Below are positions 12,562 through 23,923 of a stretch of 64,000 nt of DNA, piece after piece. The notes under the pieces were generated by a model. That model was not told the origin of the DNA and ran no database searches. It saw nothing but the letters and a program-made list of their open reading frames with translations. How positions within the stretch are numbered: position 1 is the stretch's first letter; each line of letters begins with the position of its first letter. The stretch covers positions 992,001 through 1,056,000 of the forward strand of contig JAQJZZ010000001.1 in the NCBI GenBank assembly GCA_030077755.1. Direction: 5' to 3'. Source of the DNA: Filosporella fistucella. Its lineage: Eukaryota; Ascomycota; Leotiomycetes; Helotiales. A program made the translations under genes and the position numbers.

Positions 12562-13120
12562 GTGTTATGTAAAAACCAGGGATTGTCTTTTCATGCATTC
12601 GATTTGATGGATCTATACCAGTCCTGGCACGCTGAGCGGGATAAGCTGGAGGGTGTTGTGGAGGTTGGAGTCGAGAGTCTTGGAGGTGAAGAGCTATCAT
12701 ACTTAATCTCGATTCGGTTCATTTGTTTAGCCAGCCGCTTATATCTTCGACTGAGAAATTCCAAGAAATCTCATTAATTCCCATCAAACTTTGAACAAGA
12801 AGCAATTAGCATTGCGTTGAGAGTGGTAAAGGATTTCGTAAAGGGGTTCGCTTAAACACCCTTACCCCAACGTCCAGCTTCATGTCATGAATACAGTGAT
12901 TCTCTGGTATTTCTGTAAATTAATTTGAGTCATCTATTTCCTACTCGCGAAGGGCTTGTGACTTTGCTGGTCGTCATTTATGGTAGTGTGAATAATGTAT
13001 GGTGGAGTATTCACAATTCTCGAGAGAGCCGTGCTGCTGACGCTACGATTCCATTTCCAATTCTCAGATCCTGAGCATGAGCAAATTTCGACTTACCTTT
13101 CGATCCACCAATGCCTGAAA
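12562..13120. other. Intergenic region between convergent genes
   Basis: It contains the 3' ends of the carbonic anhydrase and the epoxide-hydrolase-like gene. A 71-codon frame starting right after the carbonic anhydrase stop shows no features. Confidence 0.5.
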
Positions 13121-14062
13121 TCACTTCTCATGTTTCCCCACGAACGCTAACACCTTCTTCACTAAATCCGTCGGGTTTTCTTCCGCACACCAATGTCCCG
13201 ATGCATCCACCGTCACAACCTCCACATTCTCATAAAACTGTCTCGTCTGTTCCTCTGCTACCTGAAACAAGAGACTCCCCTCACCACTCAAACTACAACT
13301 CGGTACCTTACTCTTCCCCTTCTCCTTCAACATTTTCAAATTATCCTTCGCATCCTGAGGAAACGCACGATAGAGCTCAAATCCACATCTCATACCTCCA
13401 GGCTGAGCAAAAGAAGTAACATAATGATCTAAATCATGAGGTGTGATACCCGCTGGATTTATACAAAGACGATCATAGAAGTGCTTAAGATAGATTCTCT
13501 CCCGACCAGCCACTAATGCCTCGGGAAGATCAGTCTGTTGCTGGAATGTAAAGTGCCACATCCCGGGTGAGTTCTTAAATCCCGATTCGTAGGGTGTAGA
13601 TCCCGGAAGAGGACATTCGCCCCAGAGAACACTGAGAGTATGTTCTGGAAAACAAAAGGCGTATGCATGTGCTATCATGCCTCCAATATCGTGGCCTAAA
13701 ACGTGAATCTTTTCTTTGACGCCGAGATGATCATGTACGAGCTTATATAGATCAGTGGCAAGGGTAATCTTGTCGAATCCGGTAGCGGGGTGAGAACTCT
13801 CGCCTGCGCCTCTGTAGTCAGGGGCAATGACTCTGTAGCCGGCTGAGGCGAGGGGTGTGATCACGTGTCGCCATTGATAGGAGGTATTCGGGAAGCCGTG
13901 GATGAGGAGGATAGTCTTGCTGTTTTGCGTACGCTGGGATTCGTTGTTCGGATATGGTGAACAATCGATGTAGTGGATTCGGACTTCTTGGACGTCGTCG
14001 ATAAAAACGTTGCCGTGTTTCCAGCTGGCGTCGTCAATTTTGGTGGGGTTTAGAGAAGGCAT
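13121..14062 (-). CDS. Alpha/beta-hydrolase, epoxide-hydrolase-like
   Basis: A single exon encodes 313 residues. Typical epoxide-hydrolase/dehalogenase features are present: oxyanion motif HGFP (residues 55-58), the nucleophile elbow GHDIGG with Asp125, and a C-terminal catalytic His290 in SGHWCAEENP. An Asp rather than Ser nucleophile points to epoxide hydrolases or haloalkane/haloacetate dehalogenases, which open epoxides or remove halogens through an ester intermediate. Cap-domain tyrosines (for example LKHFYDR) fit epoxide ring opening. There is no signal peptide, so it is probably cytosolic. The third member of the triad is not obvious in the segment around VPSCSLSGEGS. Substrate unknown; detoxification is a common role for such enzymes. 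Confidence 0.85.
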   Translation of the reverse strand: MPSLNPTKIDDASWKHGNVFIDDVQEVRIHYIDCSPYPNNESQRTQNSKTILLIHGFPNTSYQWRHVITPLASAGYRVIAPDYRGAGESSHPATGFDKITLATDLYKLVHDHLGVKEKIHVLGHDIGGMIAHAYAFCFPEHTLSVLWGECPLPGSTPYESGFKNSPGMWHFTFQQQTDLPEALVAGRERIYLKHFYDRLCINPAGITPHDLDHYVTSFAQPGGMRCGFELYRAFPQDAKDNLKMLKEKGKSKVPSCSLSGEGSLLFQVAEEQTRQFYENVEVVTVDASGHWCAEENPTDLVKKVLAFVGKHEK

Positions 14063-14156
14063 GTTTTGGGAGGCTTGTATGAACGTTTTTTGAAATTGAA
14101 CTTTCTGATCAACTTACGTAGAGATATTTCAAAGAACACTTTCATTCTGCTCTGGC

Positions 14157-14166
14157 TATATATAAA
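14157..14166 (-). promoter_or_regulatory. Probable TATA box of the hydrolase gene
   Basis: The minus strand reads TTTATATATA about 95 bases upstream of the start codon at 14062, a fitting distance for a core promoter element with a short leader. Confidence 0.5.
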
Positions 14167-14381
14167 CACTCTTCCTGATGCCAACCTCTGGTGATGTCAA
14201 CGCTGCGGGGAAAGGAGGACTATCGAAGACCGGCTCCTCCCGCTATAACGGAGACCCCTCCGGACACTAGGCACTTGCATTAACCTACTACCGAATCTTG
14301 GGATTCATCTAATGTCTGGCACAACTTAATCCAATAACTACGAGCATATCGCGCCAACAACACGCCAAACGCGCAAGCATA

Positions 14382-14846
14382 ATGGCTTCAGTAGCAACGA
14401 GCGACGCCCAAGGACCTCCCCAGGAGTCTGACACTATACCAATATAAGTTCACAGATCTGACAATCCAGCGGCGGTGACAAGATCGTACGCCGCAAGAAT
14501 CGGTGCAACAGGATAGGTAGACCGCGATATGAGGGGAGGAAATGTAGTCGATAGGCAGTTCCATCCAGATACAGTAGCCGCGCTAACGAGACTGCATAAT
14601 AGGACCTGTTTGATGACATTCGATGGTTTAGAAGATCACTTACAGGGAATCCTAGCTATAATGAACGCAGGTCTTTTGGGTCGATATAACTTCACGAATT
14701 CGACAGAGGGAATAAAGGCGGCGGTCACTGCATTTGACGCCAGAGTTTCCAAGATCGTATTCATACCAGCCATCAAGAAATGGATCGAGGTCTGTGAGAA
14801 ACTAGCACGTATACGAAAATCTTATGAGTTTGTGAGGAAAGGATGA
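14382..14846 (+). pseudogene. Probable gene relic with two in-frame stops
   Basis: One frame runs from ATG 14382 to TGA 14846, broken by TAA (14445-14447) and TAG (14514-14516). The last block alone, from ATG 14529, is an open frame of 105 residues with balanced protein-like composition (for example FDGLEDHLQGILAIMNAG and IKKWIEVCEKLARIRKSYEF). The start (MASVATSDAQGPPQESDT) also looks like a normal N-terminus. I do not recognise the family. A chance open frame of about 110 codons is unlikely but not excluded, so this is tentative. Confidence 0.35.
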
Positions 14847-15162
14847 GTTTTTAGATCATACTCAGATGCGATCATGCTACGCGACTTATAGTTAACTTTT
14901 TTCGTCGTCAACAATTTTTATCGTCAAATCTACCCACCGTCAACTTTGACTTCTATTAGCTCCAATAGCCGTCGACTTCACCTCTTGATACTATTTCCCA
15001 GCTTCGAGATACTCCTCCTGTGCTGCTGGTGATGAATCTTTGCTCGATGGCTTAGTATGTATACTTTGACCTCGCAAGCTTTCCTTAGCCAGCCTTTTCC
15101 ATTCCAGTTATGATTCTTGTAGTTATGATTCTCTTAGTACCCATGACATGTGACGACCAGAG

Positions 15163-15170
15163 TATATATA
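15163..15170 (+). promoter_or_regulatory. TATA box before a pyrimidine-rich leader
   Basis: TATATATA at 15163 is followed from about 15180 to 15446 by a pyrimidine-rich, ATG-poor leader of the type seen before strongly expressed fungal genes. The first frame after it is the 27-codon ORF at 15447. Confidence 0.5.
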
Positions 15171-15446
15171 CAAGTCCGAGTAGACCCTCCTTCCCTACAT
15201 GGATCTACATCGAAACTCCCCTCAACAATTCAAACTCAACTTCCAAACCCAAAATATCACCTTTCCCACAATAGAATCAAAGTCTTACTTCTCCCAAACT
15301 AACAATCCACATTTGAATAGCGAAACGAATTCACTCCTCTATTCACTCCTCCACTCCGCCTTCCATCTTTAATTTACTCTCGAGACATCTATCTATATCA
15401 CTTCTCCCAGCGTACATATACCTTCTCTTCAAGCCGACCGGTCGAA

Positions 15447-15530
15447 ATGACTACGATAACTAGGGAGAGGTATCAGGCGTGGTTTTCGAAGAACTTGAGG
15501 CTAGGGCAGAGCGCTGTAGGAAGGGTGTAG
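15447..15530 (+). CDS. 27-codon ORF after a strong promoter-like leader
   Basis: ATG at 15447 begins a 27-residue frame (MTTITRERYQAWFSKNLRLG, then QSAVGRV) ending at TAG 15528-15530. It follows a convincing promoter and leader but is very short. It may be a true micropeptide, the first exon of a gene whose splice I could not place, or the stump of a decayed gene. The following 850 bases contain no frame that continues it. Confidence 0.3.
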   Translation: MTTITRERYQAWFSKNLRLGQSAVGRV

Positions 15531-16388
15531 CGAAAGGATGATGATTTGTTAAGACGTATTGGATGTCGAATTTTTGTTTCGGGTGCGGGAAATGTAGCAA
15601 GTAGGGGGAAAGAAAGCGGTATTAGGTATTGAGGGGTTTGATGGATGGAGTTTTTGACGGAGGATAGAGTTGGCGGATGGAAGAGTTGACGACAGTTTGT
15701 AACTTTGACGACGGAGGGTTAAAGTGACGGCAGGGACTCTCTCGATACTCCCCAACGGCGCAAAAGTGATAATATTCTCCCCAGAAAACCCCATTGAACA
15801 GTATCCCTTCATACCTCGATCAAGTATCAAGCATCTTGAAAGCTGGACCCAGGGACTCAGCTGGTGGCAGTATGTGTAAGTCAGAGGATGGTCGATCAAC
15901 AGGAATCCTCTGAGAGAGGCAACTCCAGGCGCTTACGGTCAATGTTTTTACATGAAGAGGTATATAAACTTTTGGCCCGAAGGGGGGAATAGGGTGGAAT
16001 ATAGGGGTTGAAGGTGAGATGCCCGGATTAGACTCACCGTGGTGAAATCGAATTCATGGAGTTTAGACGGAAGAGTGAGTAGTGGAAGGTAAGAAATAAC
16101 GAGAGTTTGATTGATTGTTAGCACGAAATTGATTTGAAAGTAGAGAGTAATGCAAATATGAAAATATTCAAGTGTAATAGTGGAACTTGAATTAACAGGA
16201 GGAGGAAAGTAAACGGGGTAATTTGAGTCCTATAATTTTCATGTGGAAAGATTCGAGTCTCGCTGACGACATTGAGATATCTCAATTCGTCTCATTACTC
16301 CTCGTAAATATCATAAATAGCCTGTGGCCCAATATTCATGAACTAAACACCACTGAAGGAAATCCCCAACTCTTACTCCCCTCCATCC
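15531..16388. other. Region without a supported gene
   Basis: The only longer frame (minus strand, 15549-15899) lacks features and starts without a clear promoter. The right part probably contains the 3' end of the ABC exporter. Confidence 0.4.
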
Positions 16389-19300
16389 TCACCAAACACT
16401 TCCCTTCCTAACCCAACTGTCCCTACTCCTCCCCCTAACAGGCGTCATGACCCTTCTCTCAACCGCCTTCCCAATTTCCCTATCTCCCTCCCCAATAACC
16501 CTACAAAACGCACCCCCTCTCCGTCTCAACTCCTCAAATGAACCCCTCTCGACAATTGTCCCCTCCTCAAGCACCACAATCTCATCCGCCACCCTCATCA
16601 TCTCCGTCGAATGGCTAATAATCACCGTTGCCGTGCCACCTTCGCCGGATTCCCTGGCCCTTTGCATCAGTTTTCTAACAGTTTCCCTTACAGCCACTGC
16701 GGATACAGCGTCAAGTGCGCTGGTAGCTTCGTCCAAAATGAGGAGTTTAGGATGACGCACTAGTGCTCTTGCTAAAGCGATGCGTTGAGCTTGCCCACCG
16801 CTGAGACCTTGCCCCCCATCACCTACGTATGTGTTATATCCGTTCCCTAGACTCATGATAAATTCATGTATCCCTGCGTCTTCAGCAGCTTGCATAGCTG
16901 AATTGAGATTCGCAAACGGACTTCCTTCTGGGAGACCGTAGATGATATTCGCGAGGATGGTGGTCGGAAATAGTAGCGGTTGCTGCGCTACGACAGAAAT
17001 GAAGGAGCGGAGCGATTTGAGGTTGCAGTCTTGAATGGGAACGTTGCAGAATGTGAGAGGAGCAGGGTGGGTTAGAGAGGGAGTATTGGGTGTGTAGAGG
17101 CCTTGGAGGATGGATGCTAGTGTGCTTTTGCCGCTGCCTGAAGAGCCGACGATTGCTGTGCAGGAACCAGCTGTGAGAGTGAGGTTGATTTTATGGAGAG
17201 TCTTCTGAGGTCTGCGGTCTGGATAAGTGAAAGATAGATCTGCGAATTTGATTGGGAAGGGTGTGTATAGACGGCGTGTACCGACTGATTCGTGGGAGCC
17301 TTTGAGAGGAAGGTTGGCGAGGTAGAGCATTCTAGTTGCTGTTGCGCGAGCGGTGTTCATTTGAGGAACCATGTTGAGTGTCGACATTGCATTTGCGATT
17401 CCAAAGAGCAGTAAGTTGACGACTTGTAAGATAGAGGAGACAGTTAAGGTACCTTTCGTTGTGATAACAGTTCCGTAATAGAAAACGATCGCCGTTATGA
17501 TGAAACTCATTGTATCCCCCAACCCGAAGAGAAGACTAGAGTAGAACGCTCGGAATAACCCAGTCTTGTACGTCTCCAAGGTAACTTTATCATATTTCCT
17601 CATGAAGTGACTCTCGAGAGTCAAAGCTCGCACGACTCGAATATTGGTGAAAGTTTCTGAGAATATCCCACTGGCTTTCTCTGCAGCTTCATTTGATCTG
17701 GTTTCCCAACGACCACTTGTCCAATTGAATAGCTCAACCATGAGATACATGACTGGAGCACATGCCATGGCAACAAGAGTAAGCCTCCATGATATTATGA
17801 GCGACCAAATGATGGAACTTGTTAGCATCCAGAACGTGATGAAAATTGGACCAGCAAAACGACCAATGAGATTGCGCATCTCCTCTGCATTTCGATCCAA
17901 AGACTCATTCAATTTGCTTGCCGAATTCTTTTCCTTGTCGAACCAAGAACGAGGTTGTGCAAGAATACGTTTGAGAGCTTCTACTCGAAGAGAATTGACC
18001 CATACCTGTCCGCTGTATTCTAAGGAGTAGTGTGTACAAAACACAGACGTTCCATCGACAATGGCGATGATCAACAGATACACAGCCCATTTTCGCGCTT
18101 CGGCTTCACGGTCAGAAGGGCGGTAATATACCTGAAGTAATTGCGTGAAAATGTATGAAAATGCGGGAGTGCAACAGGACACTGTGAAAGCGGAACAGAA
18201 ACCAAAGACAAGGACGCATCGCTGTTTCCGGTTCAAAATCGGCCACACGGTTCCGAATATCTTGGTCATTGCTGCGGGTTTTCGCCTTCGTGGTTTCGGG
18301 ACGGGTTGCTCCTTGTCGACTAGTGGATCATCTCCATGAGGCTGAGAGCGTGGGCGAGGAGGAGCTGGTGGTGTAGGTGGATCATGTCTGGTGACTGTTG
18401 TATCCAGGATCAATGTTCTTGGTCGGAGAAGTTCCTGCTGCGATAAGCCATTAGGTGGAGTGGCTGACGGAGCAGCAAATCTGGTTTGCCGCATTGGGGT
18501 CGAGATCCCTAAGATGGAGACCTGTGAATCTATTTCCTCAAAATGTGCCATCCTGGGAGGAGCATATGAGGTAGCCGGTCTTTGAGGAAAGGTAGGTTGA
18601 AACTCTGGAAACTTTCGATCCTCATCAGGGATCACTGGTGATGACCATATGTTCTGAGCTCTAAGGTCATATGCGTGAGCAGCTCCAACACCAAGTATCA
18701 TGCTACCTCGATTGCCAATACCACCTCTGTTGAAAACATGAGATGAAGCTTCGTTCATGCCAAAGAGATGAGATACAACTCCCCATTTTGGTGTGGCGAG
18801 TTCATTCCAACCTTCCGTTGATGCTGTGGTCGGTGAACTAGGCTCGGAGTGTCGTCTTGGCGGGTTCGATTGGATTTCATTCTCCTGGAAATTGGGTAGA
18901 AAGGTTGCAAATGTTCCATATTCTTTCTTTGCAAGATCGCCATAGTAACCTTCCTGGACTACCTTACCAAATTCCAGAACGTAAACATATTCTTTCTCCT
19001 GGATCTGGGATACGTCATGAGTGATGATGATAGTGGTTTTGCCTTGCCTCCATTCTCTAATTGACTTTACTACTTTGTCCCTGCTTGCACTGTCAAGGGC
19101 ACTGGTAGACTCATCAAGAATGAGGACTGGAGCATCACGAAGACGTGCTCTGGCCATTGCAACTCTCTGTTGTTGACCGCCACTAAGGGAATTTCCGCTT
19201 GGACCAGTCATCGTATTGAGTCCGTCAGGTAGTTCTTGAAGTGTGACTTCAAGATCAGCAGCCCTGCAGGCAGAGTGTATCTCTTCTGGGCTTGCAGTCT

Positions 19301-20925
19301 CTTTTCGCCCAAAAGCGATGTTTTGGGCGATGGTTTCATTGAAAAGAACACTCTGCTGTTGTACAAGAGTGATATTCTGCCGTAACCAGTCGGAATCGAG
19401 AGTTTGAATTGCCTTGCCGTCGATCAAAATATCACCACGGTGCGCTTCATAATATTTCATCAACAGATTACCCAAAGTACTCTTGCCGGAGCCACTGGTG
19501 CCGACCACAAATGTGGTTTCTCCAGATGGGAAGAAAACGTTCACTTCGCTCAGAACGTCTTGCTGGGGATTGGAAGGATACGCAAATGATACCTAGAAAT
19601 ATATTAGATTAGAATCCTCAGTACAAAAGATATTTCTTACCGCGTTGATCTCAATATCGCCTGGACATGATTCAGGTTTGACAGTACCGACCATCGTGGA
19701 TATTTTTCGTCCGTGTTGCATCTGAATCATGATTGTCCTCAAGGTCTGGCCAGCTGACATTCCCTTCGCAAGTACCAACCACTGGGGAAGAACAATCTCA
19801 ACTGCCTGCATGGCATTTAAGCACGCATAGAAAGTGGTGAGCACATGACCAGGATCCATGCCTTGATTGACCAAGACAAGACCGTACCAGAATCCTTGGA
19901 CGAACAATCCGACCATCACGAACTTGGTGATCCCATGTTGCATTGCATTAGATCTGACTTGTATCAAATAGGCAGCTGCGACCCGTTTGATTGTACTGTA
20001 ATATTGCCAGACCTCTTGATCTTGTCCATTGTACGCCTTGACAGTGTTGATTGCTACCACAGCAGTGTTCGCGAACTTTGACGCGCGACTCAGCTCGCGT
20101 TTCTGAACTTCGATGGCGGGTCCAAGCTGCATGGAAACAAAGTACAACACAATTGCTGCAATTGGAAATGTGGAGACGATGACCACAGTGAGCTTCCATG
20201 AATAGTAAAAGGCGAGTCCAAGAGCTGCCATCATTGCAAAGATTTCATACCCCAAGAAACCCATTGGTTGAGACACTGCCAGTTGTAGCTCTCGAATTTG
20301 CCTAACCACCGTCAATTGATATCCGCACATCTTATTGCTACACTTACGTCTGTATTCGAATCAAAAGAGACCCAATGCCATCCTCCCTGGTATCATACCA
20401 CGCCATATCCTTATCCAACATCCCGGTAAACATCTTCTCTCGAACACTTTTCGCTTGAAGCTCTCCATATACCATCCATGATGCGATAAAACAACCCTCA
20501 ACGACCCACACAGCACCGCCTAAGCCGACAAGTCCAATGCACCATTTTGCGATATCGTGAAGGGCTTGCTGAGAGCTGATTTTTCCACCACCAAAAGCAG
20601 CCAGACTGGAGAAAATCTTTCCAAAGAAAATGGCGGCAGCAGGTTTCGTGAGCGCAGATAAGCAGGTCACTATCAGAGCAGTTATGATTGGACCGATATG
20701 CTTTCGAGTTGTGAAGAAGAAAAGAGCGCGCCACGACGGCCGGATTTCGCTGCCTTCTGTGTTATCGACCGGGTGCAACTCATGTGTGGATCCCTGAGGT
20801 GATTCTGTAGTGGATGGCATTGGAAAGTAATAATCACGAACACTTTCGAAGCTGCCAGAGCCTCTGACTGATTGTAAATGCATCTTGAGGAATGGAAGTA
20901 CTGGTGGAAGATGTTGTCTCTGCAT
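16389..20925 (-). CDS. ABC exporter, Ste6 (a-factor pheromone) type
   Basis: Three exons on the minus strand (20925-20348, 20301-19641, 19592-16389) encode 1480 residues in the order TMD1-NBD1-TMD2-NBD2. NBD1 has Walker A VGTSGSGKST (about 443-452), signature LSGGQQQR (about 550) and Walker B PVLILDESTSALD. NBD2 has VGSSGSGKST, LSGGQAQR and LLILDEATSALD. Both nucleotide sites look intact. A proline- and serine-rich linker of about 200 residues (about 649-854) separates the halves. The architecture and segments such as IQTQIRELQLAVSQP match Ste6-like exporters, which secrete farnesylated a-type mating pheromone in yeasts. Related multidrug (Pmd1-type) pumps are the alternative. Introns are 46 and 48 nt with consensus ends and correct phases. 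A start at the internal Met 14 codons later is possible. Confidence 0.85.
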
Positions 20926-21597
20926 TGATCAACAAGAAAATAGATGGAAATGGAGAAAGCCATAGTGACAACATGATCGTAGAGATATTTTCCGATTGGC
21001 GACCCCAGCCGTAGAACAATACGAAGCTTAGATTGTGATGCATGTTTTCATATTGTTTACCTAGCGAGGCTTCATATTGTTCTCAACTAGTGTGGAATGG
21101 AGGTGCTATTGTTCTCCAGGTTGGTAAGAAATTCACTAGCAAAGTAAACTTCAAGCTGAGCCACGCTGCTTAGCGCCTTGACCATACTGAATGTAGTATG
21201 AAATTTAATGATCAGCTGAAAAAGAAAGACATGATAGAAGAATAGAAAGATGGAAGGTCCAGGCCTCAAATGTGTGATCACGTGCCGGGAGGAAACTGAT
21301 ATGCACGAAAATGAAAACGAAAATATTGAAACAAATAGCAGAAATTTGGCGGAGCTATCCGATAATTTTCATCGCAAGCAACTACAAGCGCACTTGAGTA
21401 TCCTAAGGCGGGACGGGGGTCGTCTAACGTTCATCGGGTTATGGAAAGAGGCCACGGAATAACGTCATCAACCACGACCGTATGTACAATCAACTTCATG
21501 CTGAGATAGCCCTTCATCGACCAGATGATCTGGTCCTCATGGCCCCTGGATTCTGTGTAGTGTACGTTACTACGAGACGTCGACTTGTCCCTGGGTA
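20926..21597. other. Intergenic region between two minus-strand genes
   Basis: It holds the promoter of the ABC exporter and the 3' end of the PBDC1-like gene. No gene seen. Confidence 0.5.
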
Positions 21598-22259
21598 TCA
21601 TGACTTGGTCTCCTTCGCTTTCGCCTCTGCTTGCTCCTTCTGATACTCCTCATATATCCAGTCGTTCAGCCCAAGCTTATTTCTTGCGATCTCAATGGCG
21701 TAGAATTGCATACGAGGAACTGGCAGACTCCGTTAGCATTGTGAAATTTTAGCCGCACTCCCTTAGGAAAACATACCAAAAATCGTTTCCTTCTCTCCAT
21801 ATTCGAACTTGGGATTTGTTCTGAGTATTGTGCCAAAGCTGTAATCATCCACCTTCTTCTCATATGCCATCATGAACTTTCGCCACCGTTCTTTGCCTGT
21901 CTTGCTCTTCATTTTGTCCTCATCAATCGTCTCGGCGGGATCGAACTCGGGGAAATCGGCTTTCAGATGCTCGTAGATATCATTATCGATCTTTGTGAGT
22001 CTTAGGGTCGATCCGCGAACCTTTTCGAGGATTGCCCAGTATGTTGACATGTGTTGTACAGCTAGTAGCGGGGTCAGTGGCGGGGTAATTGAGGATTTGG
22101 GCCCGGTATGAATGCGCACCTTTCACTGCAAATTGCTTCTCGATCTGGGAATATATTAGCCTGGCTCTGTGAACAGCGTATTATGGCTGGAGAATAACTC
22201 ACATCCTCGAGGTTGTCTGCCTCCTCAGGATTGAAATTGGCTGGGGCTGCCACAGACAT
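21598..22259 (-). CDS. PBDC1 / Ypl225w homologue (eEF1A chaperone family)
   Basis: Four exons on the minus strand (22259-22203, 22144-22120, 22061-21777, 21719-21598) encode 162 residues. The second exon is only 25 nt. Family-defining segments are clear: STYWAILEKVRGSTLRLTKI, MKSKTGKERWRKFMMAYEKK, FGTILRTNPKFEYGEKETIF, and VPRMQFYAIEIARNKLGLND after the last splice. Yeast Ypl225w has been described as a chaperone for newly made translation elongation factor eEF1A, acting in the cytosol near the ribosome; the human relative is PBDC1. The length fits the family. All junctions keep the frame, and the short introns have GTGAGT, GTGCGC and GTATGT donors. Confidence 0.92.
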
Positions 22260-23923
22260 GGTGATGGATGTCGCGAGGTAGTTGATAATATGGTAGTGGC
22301 TTTATTGGTCTTTTATTACGAAGCGCGTTCTATGAAGCTTCGGATCCTTGAGATTTCTTTTGTATCGTGTTGCGCGGATCGCAAATGATGCTGCTTGGAC
22401 TCGAGATTTATGTTTGAAGGTTGATCAAGAAAATGTGTCGGGTATTCTTCGGCACTTGGCAGATACGCCTGGCAGCTTCGAAAAATGGAAGGTCGACGAC
22501 ACTTCCATATCTCACTTCTCTCTTCTTCTTTAACGCTTCATTAGGTACATACCTTATAGTACGTGATGTAAGTACCTCATATTTCGTACTTATAATGTAC
22601 GCGTCTCGAGGGCACATCGAGGAAATCTCCAGCGCCTGACCGTTACAAGTATGAAATTCGATGTTGCTACATTCCAGTCCGAATATTTGGATTTCTATGC
22701 GACAGTATACCTTCTCACTCTACTTTGAATTTATCAAGTTCCGGCCTCTTGGGATTGGAACCAAAGTGAGACATATAAATATATAAATAAATTTCCTTTG
22801 CAGATGTCGCGTGACCAAAGGCACTTTCGTTTTTGACTTTAGATCTACATGCACAACTCAAGCGGTAATGACTCGACAGAATGCACGCAAGAGTCGTGCA
22901 AGCACATATTCCTGCAATAAAGTTTCATGATATCAGCATCAATTACATAGTTGGTTGAGATTGATATACGTGGTAAACCAATTCCCTTTGATAAAAAGAC
23001 GTGGCTCGCTACCTTCCAGTTGGTGCTGATCTGTTTCATCACATTAAATTGATTTGTCGCCACTCAGCTGGGCCAAGCTACCTTACCTAGGGAATATTTC
23101 CCCTACTGAGACATGGCGTTATAGAGTCGCAATCGATTATAGGCTGGAGATAATGCTACGCACCGCCTCAAAAACAGAAATCTACGCCGCATGTGTGTGA
23201 GCCAAGTATTCTTTAGAGGTAACATGACTTGAGATGTCGAACCTGCAAAGCTTCAAATGTCAGTTCTTTTTTCTCTCTTGGCTCTCGGGACGGCCGATAG
23301 CTCTGGATAAGCAAGGTAGGTAAGCTCGTACGGAAGGTAAGTTACATGGTAGGTAGGTAGGGATGATAGAACCATTTGGGTTGTGTTTGGTCGCTTAGGA
23401 ATGCCATTCTGTTGGCGGGCCAGGGATCTCCCACGCATAGTGATAACCATTCCCCGCCATTTTTTCTTTTCTTTTTGTCTTGATCTTGACCTTATCTTCT
23501 GACCATGTGCATCCGCCCCGCATGTTGGCCCTACATTGGCTGGACATTGGCTGGACATTGGCTCGATCCAGACCATCCTGAAAACTTTCTTGATAGTCTG
23601 CCGCATTGTGAGTGAGTATACCTACCAGGCTACCTGAGCTCGCTGAGCTACCTTACAGTAGAATGTAAGCTTGACGGATGGCCTATTGACCCCCGGGCCG
23701 CGGCGCATCTGTCTCATTTCATTACACCCCTTATCTTCTCATCGCTGGTCCATTGCTTTACCCTGTTGTGCCTCACTTCACATCAACACTCGAATATAAG
23801 AGAGGACAGGGTACCTTGGTATTCATCGATCTTTTATTCTTGCCACCCTGCACACTCCAAGTCTTGTGCATATTATACATACCTATCTAGATTCAATCTC
23901 ATCTCAGCCGCAAACTCCATACG
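22260..23923. other. 1.7-kb upstream region of the permease, rich in AGGTA/TACCT
   Basis: No supported gene; a 117-codon minus-strand frame at 23253-23606 is low-complexity and overlaps the repeats. The right part (23080-23900) is unusually dense in AGGTA and its complement TACCT, often in tandem or as inverted pairs (for example GGTAGGTAGGTAGG near 23350, and TACCT pairs near 23620). It should contain the permease promoter; the leader before 23924 is pyrimidine-rich. Confidence 0.5.
23533..23565. repeat. 11-bp tandem repeat
   Basis: ACATTGGCTGG is present twice exactly and a third time with a changed end, directly joined, in non-coding DNA upstream of the permease. Confidence 0.9.

Noticed and set aside
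14514..14516. Stop types in the relics taken as proof of repeat-induced point mutation
   Set aside because: All three stop codons can come from CAA, CAG or CGA by a C-to-T change, so the stop types carry no information about the cause.
15549..15899. Minus-strand frame of 116 codons
   Set aside because: No promoter-like leader, no domain and no splice partner.
23253..23606. Minus-strand frame of 117 codons in the permease upstream region
   Set aside because: It is produced by the AGGTA/TACCT-rich and short tandem-repeat DNA; low complexity, no domain.
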